Shown: positions 32,261 through 42,366 of the stretch, piece by piece
Position numbering within the stretch: position 1 is the stretch's first letter
Layout of the letters: the number at the start of each line of letters is the position of its first letter
Source: Ruminiclostridium cellobioparum subsp. termitidis CT1112
GTDB taxonomy: Bacteria; Bacillota; Clostridia; Acetivibrionales; DSM-1351
Length of the DNA: 64,000 nucleotides
Assembly (NCBI RefSeq): GCF_000350485.1
Contig: NZ_AORV01000065.1
Location: 417,667-481,666, forward strand
Reading direction: 5' to 3'
Translations under genes and position numbers: made by a program
The notes under the pieces: model-generated
Told to the model about the DNA's origin: nothing
Seen by the model: only the letters and a program-made list of their open reading frames with translations
Databases searched by the model: none

Positions 32261-33813
32261 CTATTATTTCCCCTTTTGTTTTTTGGACCCTGCCGTACCA
32301 AATTTCTTGCACCGATAATTTTTGGTCTTAAGGTCATTGACCACCAGGGAGCTCTGACCAGAACATCCTGTCCGTCATGATCTTCTATTTTGGTGGTGCC
32401 AAGCATGTAGGGTACCCCGAAAGACCGCAGGCTCATGAGGTGTAACAGTGTTACAACAAACCCGAAAATAAAACCGTATATTCCTATAAATGCCGATGCG
32501 AACAACAGAAAAAAACGTATAAGAATAGAAGGTCCTATAAAGGTTATATTCATTAAGTTTACAATACCTGTAAAGGCCGTAACAATGACTATGGGAGCAC
32601 TCACAAGCCTTGCTTCAACGGCTGCCTGCCCCAATACAAGCGTTCCGACTATATTGACGGCCTGTCCTATAGGTGTCGGCATTCTTGTTCCCACCTCCCT
32701 TAAGAGGTCAAAAATCAAAAGCATGATAAACATGCTGAGGACTGTGGGAAAGGGAACACCTTCCCTTGAAGCCGATATGCTTAACAGCAGAGGTGTCGGC
32801 AGCATCTCCTGGTGATAGGTGACAATCGCCAGAAATACGGCTGGTACACTTATGGACAGAAGTAATGACATACCCCTGAACAACCTGTTTATGGATGCAA
32901 AGATATAATTATTGTAATAATCTTCATTGGACTGTATTGTTTCAACAATCACAAAAGGGACCGTCAGCACTACCGGGCTGCCGTCGACAATGACAGCTAC
33001 CCGGCCCCCCAGCAACCTTCCGGCAACGACATCAGGCCTTTCAGAATAGCCGACCGTTTCAAGGGGTGAAAAGGGCTCATCCCGGATCAATTCCTGAATA
33101 TAACCCGAATCAAGCACTCCGTCAATTTTGATTTCATCAAGGCGTCTTTCCAGTTCTTTAAGGACATCCTTTGAGATTATGTCATCTATATAACAGATAC
33201 ATACTTTTGTATGGGTTCTCTCTCCAATCTCCCTGAATTTGAACTTTAGCTCATGGCTTTTGATTTTACGTCTGATCAGGGAGATGTTCATAATTATTGA
33301 TTCGGTAAAGCCTTCCCTGGGACCGCGTACTACCTTTGCAGACTCAGGTTCGGTTATGGAGCGGGTTTGCCAGCCCTTTGAATCTATTAAAAGTACCCTG
33401 TCACAGTTCTCAAGCAGAAAAACCGTATCCCCGGCATACAATGCAGCTGCTATTGTATTAAAATCATCCGATACCGAGATATTGTTGGCGACAATGATTT
33501 TATACCTTAACTCATCCAGCAGATTATGGTTTGAAATATCTTGTGTTAAATCATCGGAAAGAATTGGCTGGATGATGTTTTCATTTATTATCTCACAATT
33601 CACCATACCATCCAGATAAAAAATACAGCATTTGGCCGAATCCAGATGTTTATTCTGAAATACCCTGTACATAACGGTTTCATCCCCTGAAAAAGCATTT
33701 TTTAACAGCACGATATTTTTTTCCAGGGACTTGGTCAGCGTTCTAATGCTCACGGTATCTTTCTCTTCACCGGCGGCCTTTTCAAGTTTCTTTTTGCGCA
33801 GTATCTTGTACAT
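32257..33813 (-). CDS. spore germination receptor A subunit (GerAA family)
   Basis: A 518-residue GerAA protein: a ~240-residue soluble N-terminal domain followed by the membrane half with the family motifs SPLETVGYSERPDVVAGRLLGGRVAV and TPLLLSISASREGVPFP. The ATG at 33813 follows leader repeat copy C with GGAGG; the open frame upstream to 33846 is repeat sequence. First gene of the operon. Gene order A-C-D-B differs from the A-B-C of Bacillus but is common in clostridia. Confidence 0.93.
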   Translation of the reverse strand: MYKILRKKKLEKAAGEEKDTVSIRTLTKSLEKNIVLLKNAFSGDETVMYRVFQNKHLDSAKCCIFYLDGMVNCEIINENIIQPILSDDLTQDISNHNLLDELRYKIIVANNISVSDDFNTIAAALYAGDTVFLLENCDRVLLIDSKGWQTRSITEPESAKVVRGPREGFTESIIMNISLIRRKIKSHELKFKFREIGERTHTKVCICYIDDIISKDVLKELERRLDEIKIDGVLDSGYIQELIRDEPFSPLETVGYSERPDVVAGRLLGGRVAVIVDGSPVVLTVPFVIVETIQSNEDYYNNYIFASINRLFRGMSLLLSISVPAVFLAIVTYHQEMLPTPLLLSISASREGVPFPTVLSMFIMLLIFDLLREVGTRMPTPIGQAVNIVGTLVLGQAAVEARLVSAPIVIVTAFTGIVNLMNITFIGPSILIRFFLLFASAFIGIYGFIFGFVVTLLHLMSLRSFGVPYMLGTTKIEDHDGQDVLVRAPWWSMTLRPKIIGARNLVRQGPKNKRGNNR

Positions 33814-33858
33814 ATTAACCTCCATGAGCCGCAATAGCGGCCACAAAATGTAATGAAA
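33814..33858 (-). repeat. leader repeat, copy C
   Basis: Minus strand: CATTACATTTTGTGGCCGC, TATTG, CGGCTCATGGAGGTTAAT, then the gerA ATG. Just beyond, on the plus strand, AATGTGGC-gaataaa-GGAGGTTAA at 33877-33900 looks like a partial inverted copy. Confidence 0.75.
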
Positions 33859-33865
33859 ACTTATA

Positions 33866-33954
33866 TCCTTTATCGCAATGTGGCGAATAAAGGAGGTTAA
33901 TTGGCCATGTGCGCTTTCAAAGTATTACAAATACTTTGAATATTTCGCACGGCC
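33866..33954. repeat. two strong hairpins between leader repeats C and D
   Basis: Hairpin 1 (33866-33894): TCCTTTAT-CGC with GCG-a-ATAAAGGA. Hairpin 2 (33903-33954): GGCC-GTGCG with CGCAC-GGCC enclosing CAAAGTATT/AATACTTTG. They lie in the 380-base gap between gerA and a small lipoprotein gene. No convincing gene is seen there; the short frame after copy D (39 codons) reads through hairpin 2 and looks decayed. Confidence 0.6.
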
Positions 33955-34005
33955 ATAAATTCACAGGTTAGTTTTGGAAGACAATCGCAAGTGAAGTCTT
34001 TCAAG

Positions 34006-34050
34006 CTAACCTCCATGAGCCACATTCGTGGCCACAAAATGTAATGTAAG
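34006..34050 (-). repeat. leader repeat, copy D (no intact gene behind it)
   Basis: Minus strand: CATTACATTTTGTGGCCAC, GAATG, TGGCTCATGGAGGTTAG, followed by a short frame starting CTTGAAAGACTTC that stops at 33897. It may be a leader whose gene was lost. Confidence 0.65.
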
Positions 34051-34148
34051 TAATTATCCTTCTGACCATCAATGATTAGTTTGCGCAAAGGAAGCCAAGC
34101 CTAGTCATAAATATCATATTTGATTTATAAAATTAAAGTATCCCATAA

Positions 34149-34191
34149 AAAAACTCTTCCAATACAAATAATTCATATCAGAAGAGTTTTT
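34149..34191 (-). terminator. terminator of the small lipoprotein gene
   Basis: AAAAACTCTTC (34149-34159) and GAAGAGTTTTT (34181-34191) pair across a 21-base loop; symmetrical, so it may work both ways. Confidence 0.75.
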
Positions 34192-34192
34192 A

Positions 34193-34492
34193 TCACTTGT
34201 TATTCCTGTTGGAGGTTTTATTACGGAATAGGGACAGGCCTCCGAACCCGCCTATAATAGCCATATAAAAACCAAAATCATACCACCAGCCTTTATTTGC
34301 AACTTCGTATACCCGTATGTTTTTGTCAAACAGTCCCCAAATCAATGATATGGGAGAAATCCAGCCATGCCAGATACCCCAGAAAAAACCTGCGGGTTTT
34401 GAAGCGGTATATGTGCCGTCCCCCGGCACACAGCCTGTCAATACAAATAAAATCAACACTCCCAAAGAAAATAATACTATCTTTTTCCTCAC
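34193..34492 (-). CDS. small membrane-anchored lipoprotein of unknown function
   Basis: A 99-residue protein. The signal peptide ends in the lipobox LTGC (Cys21); a Gly/Trp-rich middle (FFWGIWHGWISPISLIWGLF) and a second hydrophobic segment (FGFYMAIIGGFGGLSLF) follow. Similar short lipoproteins are widespread in Firmicutes without known role. The start is GTG behind GGGGTG. Monocistronic, ended by the hairpin at 34149-34191. Confidence 0.8.
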   Translation of the reverse strand: MRKKIVLFSLGVLILFVLTGCVPGDGTYTASKPAGFFWGIWHGWISPISLIWGLFDKNIRVYEVANKGWWYDFGFYMAIIGGFGGLSLFRNKTSNRNNK

Positions 34493-34576
34493 GGTACACC
34501 CCCATTTATGCCTGAAATTTTTTTGCCATATATAAGTAGTAGTCTGTAGTATCTATACTATGATAAGTTCAATACT

Positions 34577-34966
34577 TTATTTCTTCTTTTTTCCTTTATT
34601 TTGTGCCAGTTGGATGTTTTCAGCCACTCTGAATTTAACAATCCTGCCGATCAGCTCAAAGGGCATGGGCCTGTCAGACGGAAACTGTACCGAGCCTTTT
34701 GCTCCCTTGTACACCGACAATTCGTCCTTAAAAGCTTCAATACCGCTGGGAGTGGGATAGAAACCTATGTGCTTCTTATATGCAGCAAAATGAACAAGAT
34801 TGCCATGCAGGGTAAAAGTCGGCATCCCATAGCTTATTTTTTCAGCCGCCTCAGGAGCGGCTTCCTTTATACACTGCCTTATCTGCTGTAATATCTGCCG
34901 GGTATCCTTATCGAACTGAAGGATATATTCGTCAACGGTTTCAATAGGTTTGGCATCTTTATCCAT
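34577..34966 (-). CDS. DUF1801/YdhG-like protein
   Basis: A 129-residue protein of the DUF1801 (YdhG/frataxin-like fold) family: ETVDEYILQFDKDTRQILQQIRQCI, the typical KISYGMPTF and HIGFYPTPSGIEAF, and a Lys-rich end. Bacillus YdhG-type members have been proposed as iron chaperones; general function is not settled. Monocistronic. Confidence 0.85.
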   Translation of the reverse strand: MDKDAKPIETVDEYILQFDKDTRQILQQIRQCIKEAAPEAAEKISYGMPTFTLHGNLVHFAAYKKHIGFYPTPSGIEAFKDELSVYKGAKGSVQFPSDRPMPFELIGRIVKFRVAENIQLAQNKGKKKK

Positions 34967-35122
34967 AAGTACCTCTTCAACAAATTTATTTTTATATATT
35001 TTTTATAATTATAGCATAATGATGCCCATATGTTTACAATTAAAACCTGTTTCTGCTATACTATTGTTTGTCTTATTTTTTTGCAATATAAATCATATTT
35101 TATAAACTATACAGGTGCCGAT

Positions 35123-36448
35123 ATGAAGAAAATAGTTATCTCTGCTTTTATACTGCTGATTTTTTTACTTTTTGGGACACCGGCATTCGCTGATGTTATA
35201 ACTACGGATGCTCACTCTTACATACTAATGGATGCCAAAACAGGCCAGGTGCTTTGTGAAAAAAACGCCGACGACAAGTTATATCCTGCCAGCACAACAA
35301 AGATTTTGACAGCTGTTGTCGCACTGGAAAAAGGTGATTTGAACCAGATGATGGTTGCCAGCAAGGAAGCCGTCAAGGATATCGGACCGGATGGTATGAA
35401 TATTTTTATAGGTGCCGGTGAAATATTGCGCATGGAAGATTTATTGAATGCCATGCTTATCCAGTCGGCAAATGAAACGGCAAACATTCTGGCGGAAAAC
35501 CTCGCACCCACCCGCAAGGATTTTATAGATATGATGAATGAAAAAGCCAGGAAATTGGGGGCCACCAATACTCATTTTACAAATCCCAACGGAATGCACG
35601 ATGATGAGCACTATACAACTGCACGGGATCTGTCAAACATAGCACGTTATGCCATGACAATTCCCAAATTCCGCGAGATTGTTTCAAAAACTTCATATAA
35701 TATGGCCCCGACAAATATGCACAAAAAATGGGATGAGCTCTATACAACCAACAAATTTTTGTACAGAACATCAGACTATTTCACAAAAGTAACAGGTATC
35801 AAATCAGGTTTTACCAGCCAGGCCGGTTTCAATCTTGTATCTTCGGCAGTAAATAAAGACGGCATGGAGCTTATCGCTGTGGTATTGGGAGAAAAAGACC
35901 ATACTAAAAGCAGGGTCGACAACGATTCAAAAAAACTTTTGGAATACGGGTTTCAAAACTTTTGTGCTCAAACGCTGATTGATGCGGGGAAAGCTGTCAG
36001 TAATGTCACTGTTGCCGGAGCTGCCGGTACAACAAATGTAGATCTGGTTACAAAAAGCGAATTTGCCTGTGTCCTTCCTCTTGATTCCAATCTGTGGAAT
36101 ATAAACTTTTCCGACAATATAGAGCCGAAGATTGAAGCCCCTGTAAAAAAGGGAGATATACTGGGTTACAGGGCTTATGAGAGAAATGGTACCGAACTTG
36201 GAAAGGTTGAACTTGTGGCTGCAAGCAGTGTTGAAAAGAAAACTGCCGAAGGTGCGAGTGGCAGCAAAAGCCAATTAGCCGAAAACAAGCAGCAAAAAAG
36301 TTCTCTGCTCATTAATATAATAAAAATCGTTCTTATTATTATCCTGGGATTAATCCTCCTGCGCATTGTGCTGCGATTTATTTCACGAAGTATAAAAGCG
36401 AGAAGACGCAAAAATAATATTTATGACAATAAGATAAAATTTAAATAG
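35123..36448 (+). CDS. D-alanyl-D-alanine carboxypeptidase (DacF-like, S11)
   Basis: A 441-residue penicillin-binding protein of low molecular mass. The signal peptide is residues 1-21 (…GTPAFA). Catalytic motifs are SxxK in PASTTKIL (about 56-63), SxN in QSANETAN (about 116) and KSG in TGIKSGF. The C-terminal part has a PBP5-like beta domain, then a linker, a membrane helix (about 398-420) and a basic tail. Trims stem peptides in vegetative or spore wall. The frame opens upstream at 35030, but the signal peptide needs the ATG at 35123; its ribosome site (AGGTG) is weak. Confidence 0.9.
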   Translation: MKKIVISAFILLIFLLFGTPAFADVITTDAHSYILMDAKTGQVLCEKNADDKLYPASTTKILTAVVALEKGDLNQMMVASKEAVKDIGPDGMNIFIGAGEILRMEDLLNAMLIQSANETANILAENLAPTRKDFIDMMNEKARKLGATNTHFTNPNGMHDDEHYTTARDLSNIARYAMTIPKFREIVSKTSYNMAPTNMHKKWDELYTTNKFLYRTSDYFTKVTGIKSGFTSQAGFNLVSSAVNKDGMELIAVVLGEKDHTKSRVDNDSKKLLEYGFQNFCAQTLIDAGKAVSNVTVAGAAGTTNVDLVTKSEFACVLPLDSNLWNINFSDNIEPKIEAPVKKGDILGYRAYERNGTELGKVELVAASSVEKKTAEGASGSKSQLAENKQQKSSLLINIIKIVLIIILGLILLRIVLRFISRSIKARRRKNNIYDNKIKFK

Positions 36449-36645
36449 GAGTTTATTCCATTTTTAGTATTCAAATTCCAAATTATGTGTTAGACTATAA
36501 ATAGTTGGACAGCTTTGTAGTAACATCCTCTGCTTTTCATAAATATTTCAAGCAAGATATTTTGCCTTTTAATATTGTATTTTTCACACTGAATTCCCCT
36601 TCTCTTATTTTCAGTATTACAAAGTGTTTATACTTTGTCCGGCAT

Positions 36646-36663
36646 TTGTTATTTAATAAACAA
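36646..36663. promoter_or_regulatory. palindrome upstream of the dockerin gene, Rex-like
   Basis: TTGTTATTTAATAAACAA differs from the Rex consensus at two positions and lies 27 bases before the ATG at 36690. It could also be simple AT-rich symmetry. The rest of 36449-36645 shows nothing clear. Confidence 0.3.
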
Positions 36664-36689
36664 ATATACTGAAAGGAGAATACCCCATC

Positions 36690-38480
36690 ATGGAAAAATT
36701 AAAAAAGTACATTTTCAGAACCTGCCCTAAAAGCGGCAAAATTACCGGATTCAACTTCAAATCACGTCTTTTGTGGCTGTTTTTCCCTGCCATCGGACTG
36801 TTTGCTTTGATCTGGTTCTTGATCAGAGTCATTCCCAAACCAAGCAGGGCCAGTTATCCATGCCAGCAGATCGCCGCGCCTATCGCAGCCAGTTTTGTTT
36901 TATGGATAGCCGGAGGTTTCGGCTCGGCGTTGCTTTTGAAAAAGGCAGGTAAAAAAATCCGGCAGTCCAGGTTTGTTTCAGCAGGCGCTCTAATCGCACT
37001 GGGTCTGGCTGTGATCATAACCTGGTCTTTTCAGATGTTTCCGTTAAACAGCTCGGCCTATACCTTCAAGGACGGACCAAACCAACCTATGGGCCAGGGG
37101 CGCGGAGTTTTCCCGGGAAGAGTCTCCTGGGTGCATGACCCCAATTCCACCTCCTTCAATTTCAGCGGTAACTGGTGGGAAGATGCATATAACAATCAAA
37201 GTGCCATAAATACAATGGTCTCCTGTGCCATAAAAAATGTTTCGGGCAAAACCGACGATTCAGCCGCCTGGGATGAGATATTCAAAAACTTCAACCAACG
37301 TACGGGTAAGGGCAATGTTGGATACCAGCCCAATGAAAAGATTGCAATTAAAATCAACCAGAACAATACCACCGGCCACTCCAACACCAATCAGATAAAT
37401 GCCTCACCCCAACTGGTCCTCTCACTTTTGAAAAGCCTCATAGATTCGGCGGGAGTGAGCCAGAGCAGTATTACGGTTTTTGACTGCAGCAGGTTTATAA
37501 CCGACAATATTTACAACAAATGCCATGCCCTGTACCCCAATGTCATTTTTGTAGACAATATCGGGGGAGACGGCAGAGTGAAGTCCACATATGTAAATAA
37601 TACAATTCCCTTTTCCATAAACAACGGCAACCAGCAAACGGGAATCTGCAGCAGTGCCGTCAATGCAAATTATATTATCAATATGGCGCTGCTGAAAGGT
37701 CATGCCGGACAGGGTGTCACTCTTTGCGGCAAAAATTTCTTTGGTGCTACCAGTATAAACTCGAACTTTATGCTCAATTCACATAACAATTTCGATTCAC
37801 CCCGTGACGGCAATCCCAAATTTATGACATTCACTGATTTCCTGGGCCACAAGGATCTGGGCGAAAAAACAGTCCTATATATGATAGATGCCCTGTACGG
37901 GAATGATGTCGTGGCAGGAGCACCGCATGTAAAATGGCAAATGGCCCCCTTTAACAACGATTGGCCCTCCAGTTTATTTGTATCCCAGGACGGAGTTGCA
38001 ATTGATTCTGTGGGTATAGATTTTTTGAAGACCGAATTTACAAATCTGGCTGATATGAACTACTGTGACACATATCTGCACGAAGCGGCAAAAGCGGACA
38101 AGCCTGACTCGGGAACGGTTTATGACCCCGAAAGAGACGGCGTCAGATGCAAGAGCCTGGGTACCCATGAACACTGGAACAATGCAACCGATAAGAAGTA
38201 TTCCAGGAATCTTGGCAGAGACACCGGTATTGAGCTGGTTTATACAGACCCTGCCCAAACCCCGGCCATCCTTTATGGGGATGTAAATGAGGATACCAGG
38301 GTAGACGCCCTTGATCTGGCCTTGCTAAAGAGTTATCTTCTGAATTTGGCTTCCCTGTCCGAAAACGGGCTGAAAGCCGCCGATGTAAATCAGGACAATT
38401 CTGTGGATGCAACAGATCTGGTGCTGCTGAAGGCATACCTGGCGGGAACTGTAAAGACCCTTCCGGCAAAGGGACTGTAA
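36690..38480 (+). CDS. DUF362-type protein with N-terminal membrane helices and C-terminal type I dockerin
   Basis: A 596-residue protein. Three hydrophobic helices occupy residues about 28-50, 62-80 and 92-112. The central ~400 residues match DUF362-like proteins (KINQNNTTGH, ALLKGHAGQGVTLCGKNFFGA, DQ/DG-SVGIDFL). The C terminus has two dockerin repeats with calcium-loop signatures DVNEDTRVDALDLALLK and DVNQDNSVDATDLVLLK about 35 residues apart. Dockerins plug into cohesins of scaffoldins. A membrane-held dockerin with a DUF362 domain is odd because dockerin enzymes are normally freely secreted. The central domain has no proven activity. Strong terminator follows. Confidence 0.88.
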   Translation: MEKLKKYIFRTCPKSGKITGFNFKSRLLWLFFPAIGLFALIWFLIRVIPKPSRASYPCQQIAAPIAASFVLWIAGGFGSALLLKKAGKKIRQSRFVSAGALIALGLAVIITWSFQMFPLNSSAYTFKDGPNQPMGQGRGVFPGRVSWVHDPNSTSFNFSGNWWEDAYNNQSAINTMVSCAIKNVSGKTDDSAAWDEIFKNFNQRTGKGNVGYQPNEKIAIKINQNNTTGHSNTNQINASPQLVLSLLKSLIDSAGVSQSSITVFDCSRFITDNIYNKCHALYPNVIFVDNIGGDGRVKSTYVNNTIPFSINNGNQQTGICSSAVNANYIINMALLKGHAGQGVTLCGKNFFGATSINSNFMLNSHNNFDSPRDGNPKFMTFTDFLGHKDLGEKTVLYMIDALYGNDVVAGAPHVKWQMAPFNNDWPSSLFVSQDGVAIDSVGIDFLKTEFTNLADMNYCDTYLHEAAKADKPDSGTVYDPERDGVRCKSLGTHEHWNNATDKKYSRNLGRDTGIELVYTDPAQTPAILYGDVNEDTRVDALDLALLKSYLLNLASLSENGLKAADVNQDNSVDATDLVLLKAYLAGTVKTLPAKGL

Positions 38481-38488
38481 GGTGGTGC

Positions 38489-38516
38489 AAAAAGGGTTGG
38501 CCAGCCAACCCTTTTT
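38489..38516. terminator. terminator of the dockerin gene
   Basis: AAAAGGGTTGGC - CA - GCCAACCC followed by TTTTT; a near-perfect stem, may work in both directions. Confidence 0.9.
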
Positions 38517-38586
38517 GATTTTATCCTTTTTAATATTTTCTGCCGGATGTGTGCCATATGAAGCTCCGTTCTATTTCTGCCCCGGC

Positions 38587-41500
38587 TTATTCCACAGACT
38601 TCAGCGACTCAATCATGTCGATTGTCTGCAATTTAAAATAAGTAACTATCTGCATAATTACAGTAAATACAATGGTAAGCAGACTGGCCAGAATAAAACT
38701 GGGCCATTTGATCACCTTGAAAAACAAAGGTGCAAATTCCCCAACAATATCGACGACAAAACTGTGCAGGAATATCCCCAAAACCAGGCCCACTCCGATA
38801 CTGATCAAAGTCAGGATAAAGGCCTCCCGGTAAATGTAGCCGTTGGTCTCCCCGTCTGTAAAGCCCAGTACCTTGAGGGTTGCAATCTCTCTCGTCCTCT
38901 CGCTTATGTTAATTGATGTCAGATTATACAGGACAATGACTGCAAGGAGTGAGGCTACCACCACAATCAAAATAATGATGCTGTTTAAGCGTTCGCTGCT
39001 TTCAAGGGCTTTTTGCATAACGTCACCGGTATAAACCACATTCAATACCAGGTCACTGTCTATGAGATGCCGGGCCAAAGCTTTTTCATCTCCGCTGTGA
39101 TTGGATACAATGGCATTATAGGCTGCAGCTTTGCCGAAAACCTTGTTATACATGGCAATGTTCATGTATATATAATTGGAGGTATAGTTTTCGGCCACAT
39201 CGCTTACAGTCAGCTTATATTCATTATTGTCGGCATCTTTTACAGCTATGGTATCACCTTTTCCAACACCGGAGACCTCCGATAAGCCCAGTGTAATGAC
39301 AACACCGCTGTCCTTCAGGGATAGCCTGCTCCCGTCAGCCGTGCTTTTCAGATTGTAATAATCATAAAAATCCTTCTCATTTTCAGGTACAATCAAAAAG
39401 AGATTCTGGGACTTGTCATGGGTTTCATATTTGAAAGCAGTTTGCCTGATCAGAAGAGGTTCTTTTATCTGTTCCTGCTCCAGCAGACTTTTCAGCTCTC
39501 CGCCGAGCTCCCTGGCTTCTTCATTTAATATGATCATATTGTCGTAGCGGAAGATTTCTCCGAACTGCTTTTCGGCGACACCGTTCATGCTGTCTCTCAG
39601 GCCGAAGCCTGCCAGCAGCAATGAAGTGCAGCCTGCCACTCCCACTATGGTCATAAACGCTCTTTTCTTATACCGGAACATATTCCGCATGGTAACCTTC
39701 CAGGTGAAGGAAAGTTTTTTCCACACCGGACCGATTTTCTCCAGTAAAATGGTCTGCCCCTTTTGAGGCGGCACCGGACGCATCAAGGTCGCCGGCTCCT
39801 GTTTAAGCTCACTGCTGCACGAAAGGATGGTCACAAAAGTCATAAGTAACAGGGCAACCGCTAAAATCAACAAAAACAGCGGCATATAATATTGGATTAC
39901 AAGTGACGGAAGTATAAACTGGAAATTTGAATAGATAAGAGGCGGAATAACACCGCAGCCTGCAAAAAATCCGGCTGCCGCCCCTAAACCCGTGGCAGAC
40001 AAAACATAGAAAAGATATGTCGTGATTATGCTGTTGTCCTTATAACCAAGCGAGGTCAGGGTTCCCAGTTCGCTCCGTTCTTCTGCTATCATCCTGGCCA
40101 TTGAGTTGGAAGTCATAAGCACTACGATAAGTATGAAAAAGAAGGGTAAGACGGCGGCGACCGCAGTAATCACATCTATTCCGGATTTCAATTCACTGTA
40201 GCCCACTGCGGTATCCCTGTCTAAAATATACCACTGTGGTTTTTCAATTTCTGAAATGTCTGTTTTTGCCTTGTCTATCTTGGATTGGGCGTCAGATATC
40301 TCCGTATTGAATTTTTCCAGGTTTTCGTTATATTCCCTGTATCCGTCATTGAGTTTCTTTTCATTTTCGGTTATTTCAGTTTTGCCTTCCTGAATTTTAA
40401 TTTTTGCCTTTGCTATTTCAGAGTTAAAGGTATCAATCCCCTTATTCAGCTCAGCTTCCTGAACAGTTAACATATCAATGGAGGACTTGAGCTTTAAAAG
40501 TCCTTTGTACGACTCCGAATATTGCCCAAGTGCGGCACTGAGCCGGGCATGTTCGTCACTGCCGGCCGGAAGCTGCTCCAGCTGCGCCTGCATGGCCCCT
40601 ATGGCCGAGTCCAGCTCCTTGATTTTTGTGCCTAGCTCCTCCCTTTTAATTCCGTTTTGTGTCAACGCTGAATTTATTTCATTCCAGCCGCCGGCAATAT
40701 TAGTTTTAGCCGATTCAAACTGAGCATTTTGCTTTTCGGTATTTTTTTGCAGCTCCCATTCGTTTTGAGCAAGCTCAGCTTTTCCGTCCCTCAGTTTCTG
40801 CGCATTCTTATCAAGCTCGGCTTTTGCATCGTCAAGCTTTTTTTTGCCTTTTGCCCTTTCATCACTGAGTTTTACCTGGTTTTTATCGATCTCATCGTTT
40901 GCTTTAGTGTAAATCTCCTGATACCGGGCATCCTCTCTGCCGGATTTTATTTTAACCAGTTCATCCCTGAGCCCTGATGCTGCCTTGTCATAAGCCTTTG
41001 AATATGCAGCTGCAGCTTTTGTATCCCTTGCGGTAATATAAATCTCAGTATAGGCCTCCAAAATGAAATTACTTTTTTCAACAAATATAAAGGAAGCCAG
41101 CTTACCGTCGCCAATGGTAGTACTTCCGTAATCCTCGGCCAGGTATAATACCGACTCAGCCGTACCAACAACAGTGAATTCGCTGTTCCTCAATTTTTCA
41201 TCTATATCACTTGTAATCCTGATTTTATCGCCTGTCTTGTAAGTCCTGTCATCAGCAATACACTCATTTTCCTTTTGAGGCATCCTGCCGCTGATCAGCT
41301 TGACTCTGTTGACCGTCTGCTCTATTGCATGGACGCGAATGGCTTTATCCTGGTCCAGAACATCCAGTGAATAGCTCGGGACAACGGCATTTGCATTGTT
41401 CAAAACCTTAACCGCATTGGCGTCCTCATCGGTAAGGCCCATTGAACTGACTATTTTAAAATCCGTCAGGTTGTAGTCCTTATAATAATTATCGGCTACC

Positions 41501-41640
41501 GAGATCATATCAGGTGCAGTTGTCTGTATTCCGGCAAAAAACCCAACTCCTATCATAACTATAATAAACAGTGACAAATACCTGCCAAAGGATTTTCTTA
41601 TTTTTTTCAAAGTGTTTTTAAACAGCAAGCCAATCACCAC
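38587..41640 (-). CDS. FtsX-like ABC transporter permease with extracellular coiled coil
   Basis: A 1017-residue MacB/FtsX-family permease. Helix 1 (about 20-42) is followed by a large extracellular part with a long Lys/Glu-rich coiled coil (about 250-490), three helices in the middle (about 500-620), a second extracellular domain and three C-terminal helices. The start is GTG at 41640 overlapping the ATPase stop by seven bases. With the LolD-type ATPase it forms a mechanotransmission-type exporter, probably for lipoproteins, peptides or drugs. Divergent TetR at 42510 is the likely regulator. Confidence 0.9.
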   Translation of the reverse strand: MVIGLLFKNTLKKIRKSFGRYLSLFIIVMIGVGFFAGIQTTAPDMISVADNYYKDYNLTDFKIVSSMGLTDEDANAVKVLNNANAVVPSYSLDVLDQDKAIRVHAIEQTVNRVKLISGRMPQKENECIADDRTYKTGDKIRITSDIDEKLRNSEFTVVGTAESVLYLAEDYGSTTIGDGKLASFIFVEKSNFILEAYTEIYITARDTKAAAAYSKAYDKAASGLRDELVKIKSGREDARYQEIYTKANDEIDKNQVKLSDERAKGKKKLDDAKAELDKNAQKLRDGKAELAQNEWELQKNTEKQNAQFESAKTNIAGGWNEINSALTQNGIKREELGTKIKELDSAIGAMQAQLEQLPAGSDEHARLSAALGQYSESYKGLLKLKSSIDMLTVQEAELNKGIDTFNSEIAKAKIKIQEGKTEITENEKKLNDGYREYNENLEKFNTEISDAQSKIDKAKTDISEIEKPQWYILDRDTAVGYSELKSGIDVITAVAAVLPFFFILIVVLMTSNSMARMIAEERSELGTLTSLGYKDNSIITTYLFYVLSATGLGAAAGFFAGCGVIPPLIYSNFQFILPSLVIQYYMPLFLLILAVALLLMTFVTILSCSSELKQEPATLMRPVPPQKGQTILLEKIGPVWKKLSFTWKVTMRNMFRYKKRAFMTIVGVAGCTSLLLAGFGLRDSMNGVAEKQFGEIFRYDNMIILNEEARELGGELKSLLEQEQIKEPLLIRQTAFKYETHDKSQNLFLIVPENEKDFYDYYNLKSTADGSRLSLKDSGVVITLGLSEVSGVGKGDTIAVKDADNNEYKLTVSDVAENYTSNYIYMNIAMYNKVFGKAAAYNAIVSNHSGDEKALARHLIDSDLVLNVVYTGDVMQKALESSERLNSIIILIVVVASLLAVIVLYNLTSINISERTREIATLKVLGFTDGETNGYIYREAFILTLISIGVGLVLGIFLHSFVVDIVGEFAPLFFKVIKWPSFILASLLTIVFTVIMQIVTYFKLQTIDMIESLKSVE

Positions 41641-42335
41641 ACAATCTCTTCTGCTTTTTTAGGATTTTTATTGACCGAAACATCCTTCACAGTTCCGTTT
41701 TTTATTTTGATTACTTTATCCGCTATATCCGCAATTACGGCATTATGGGTAATCAGAACCGTGGTCATACCCATTTCCCTGCAGGTTTTCTGCAGAAGTC
41801 CGATGATCCGCTGTCCTGTCAGACTATCCAGCGCACCGGTGGGCTCATCGCACAGAAGCAGCTTGGGATTTTTTGCTATGGCCCTTGCTATGGCAACACG
41901 CTGCTGCTCTCCCCCCGATAGCTGGGAAGGAAAGTTTTTCATGCGTTCAGATAGTCCCACCTGCTCCAGTATGGCTTCAGGCTTCAGAGAATCTGGGCAG
42001 ATCTGGCAGGCCAGCTCAACGTTTTCAAGTGCGGTCAGATTTCCCACCAGGTTATAAAACTGGAATACAAATCCGATATCCCTGCGCCGGTAATCCACCA
42101 GCTTCCTTTTGCTGTATTTATGGATTGGATTTCCATCCACCAGTATACTGCCGCCGCTTGGACTGTCCATCCCTCCAAGCAGGTTCAATACCGTTGTCTT
42201 CCCTGCACCTGAGGGACCTAATATGACAACAAGTTCACCTTTTTCCACTGAAAAAGAACAATTATCAACTGCCGTAATTCTAACATCTCCAACTACATAT
42301 TCCTTTTTTATTTTTTCAAATTCAATGAGTGCCAT
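41634..42335 (-). CDS. LolD/MacB-type ABC ATP-binding protein
   Basis: A 233-residue ATPase: Walker [11 protein letters not shown]-loop, signature LSGGEQQR, Walker [14 protein letters not shown]-loop ITHN. All motifs intact. The frame opens at 42419, but the ATG at 42335 has GGAGG eight bases upstream and matches family length. Couples with the FtsX-like permease encoded directly downstream. Confidence 0.94.
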   Translation of the reverse strand: MALIEFEKIKKEYVVGDVRITAVDNCSFSVEKGELVVILGPSGAGKTTVLNLLGGMDSPSGGSILVDGNPIHKYSKRKLVDYRRRDIGFVFQFYNLVGNLTALENVELACQICPDSLKPEAILEQVGLSERMKNFPSQLSGGEQQRVAIARAIAKNPKLLLCDEPTGALDSLTGQRIIGLLQKTCREMGMTTVLITHNAVIADIADKVIKIKNGTVKDVSVNKNPKKAEEIVW

Positions 42336-42366
42336 CCATTTGCCTCCATATTTATTAAACACTGTG

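Noticed and set aside
7748..34050. GTG mini-ORF (VAANVAHGG) inside the leader repeats as a leader peptide
   Set aside because: The frame is kept in three copies but shifted in copy B and interrupted in copy E, so a conserved peptide is unlikely.
33897..34088. 63-codon minus-strand frame after leader copy D
   Set aside because: Its 5' part is the leader repeat and its 3' part reads through a long hairpin; no protein character, so treated as a decayed or non-coding stretch.
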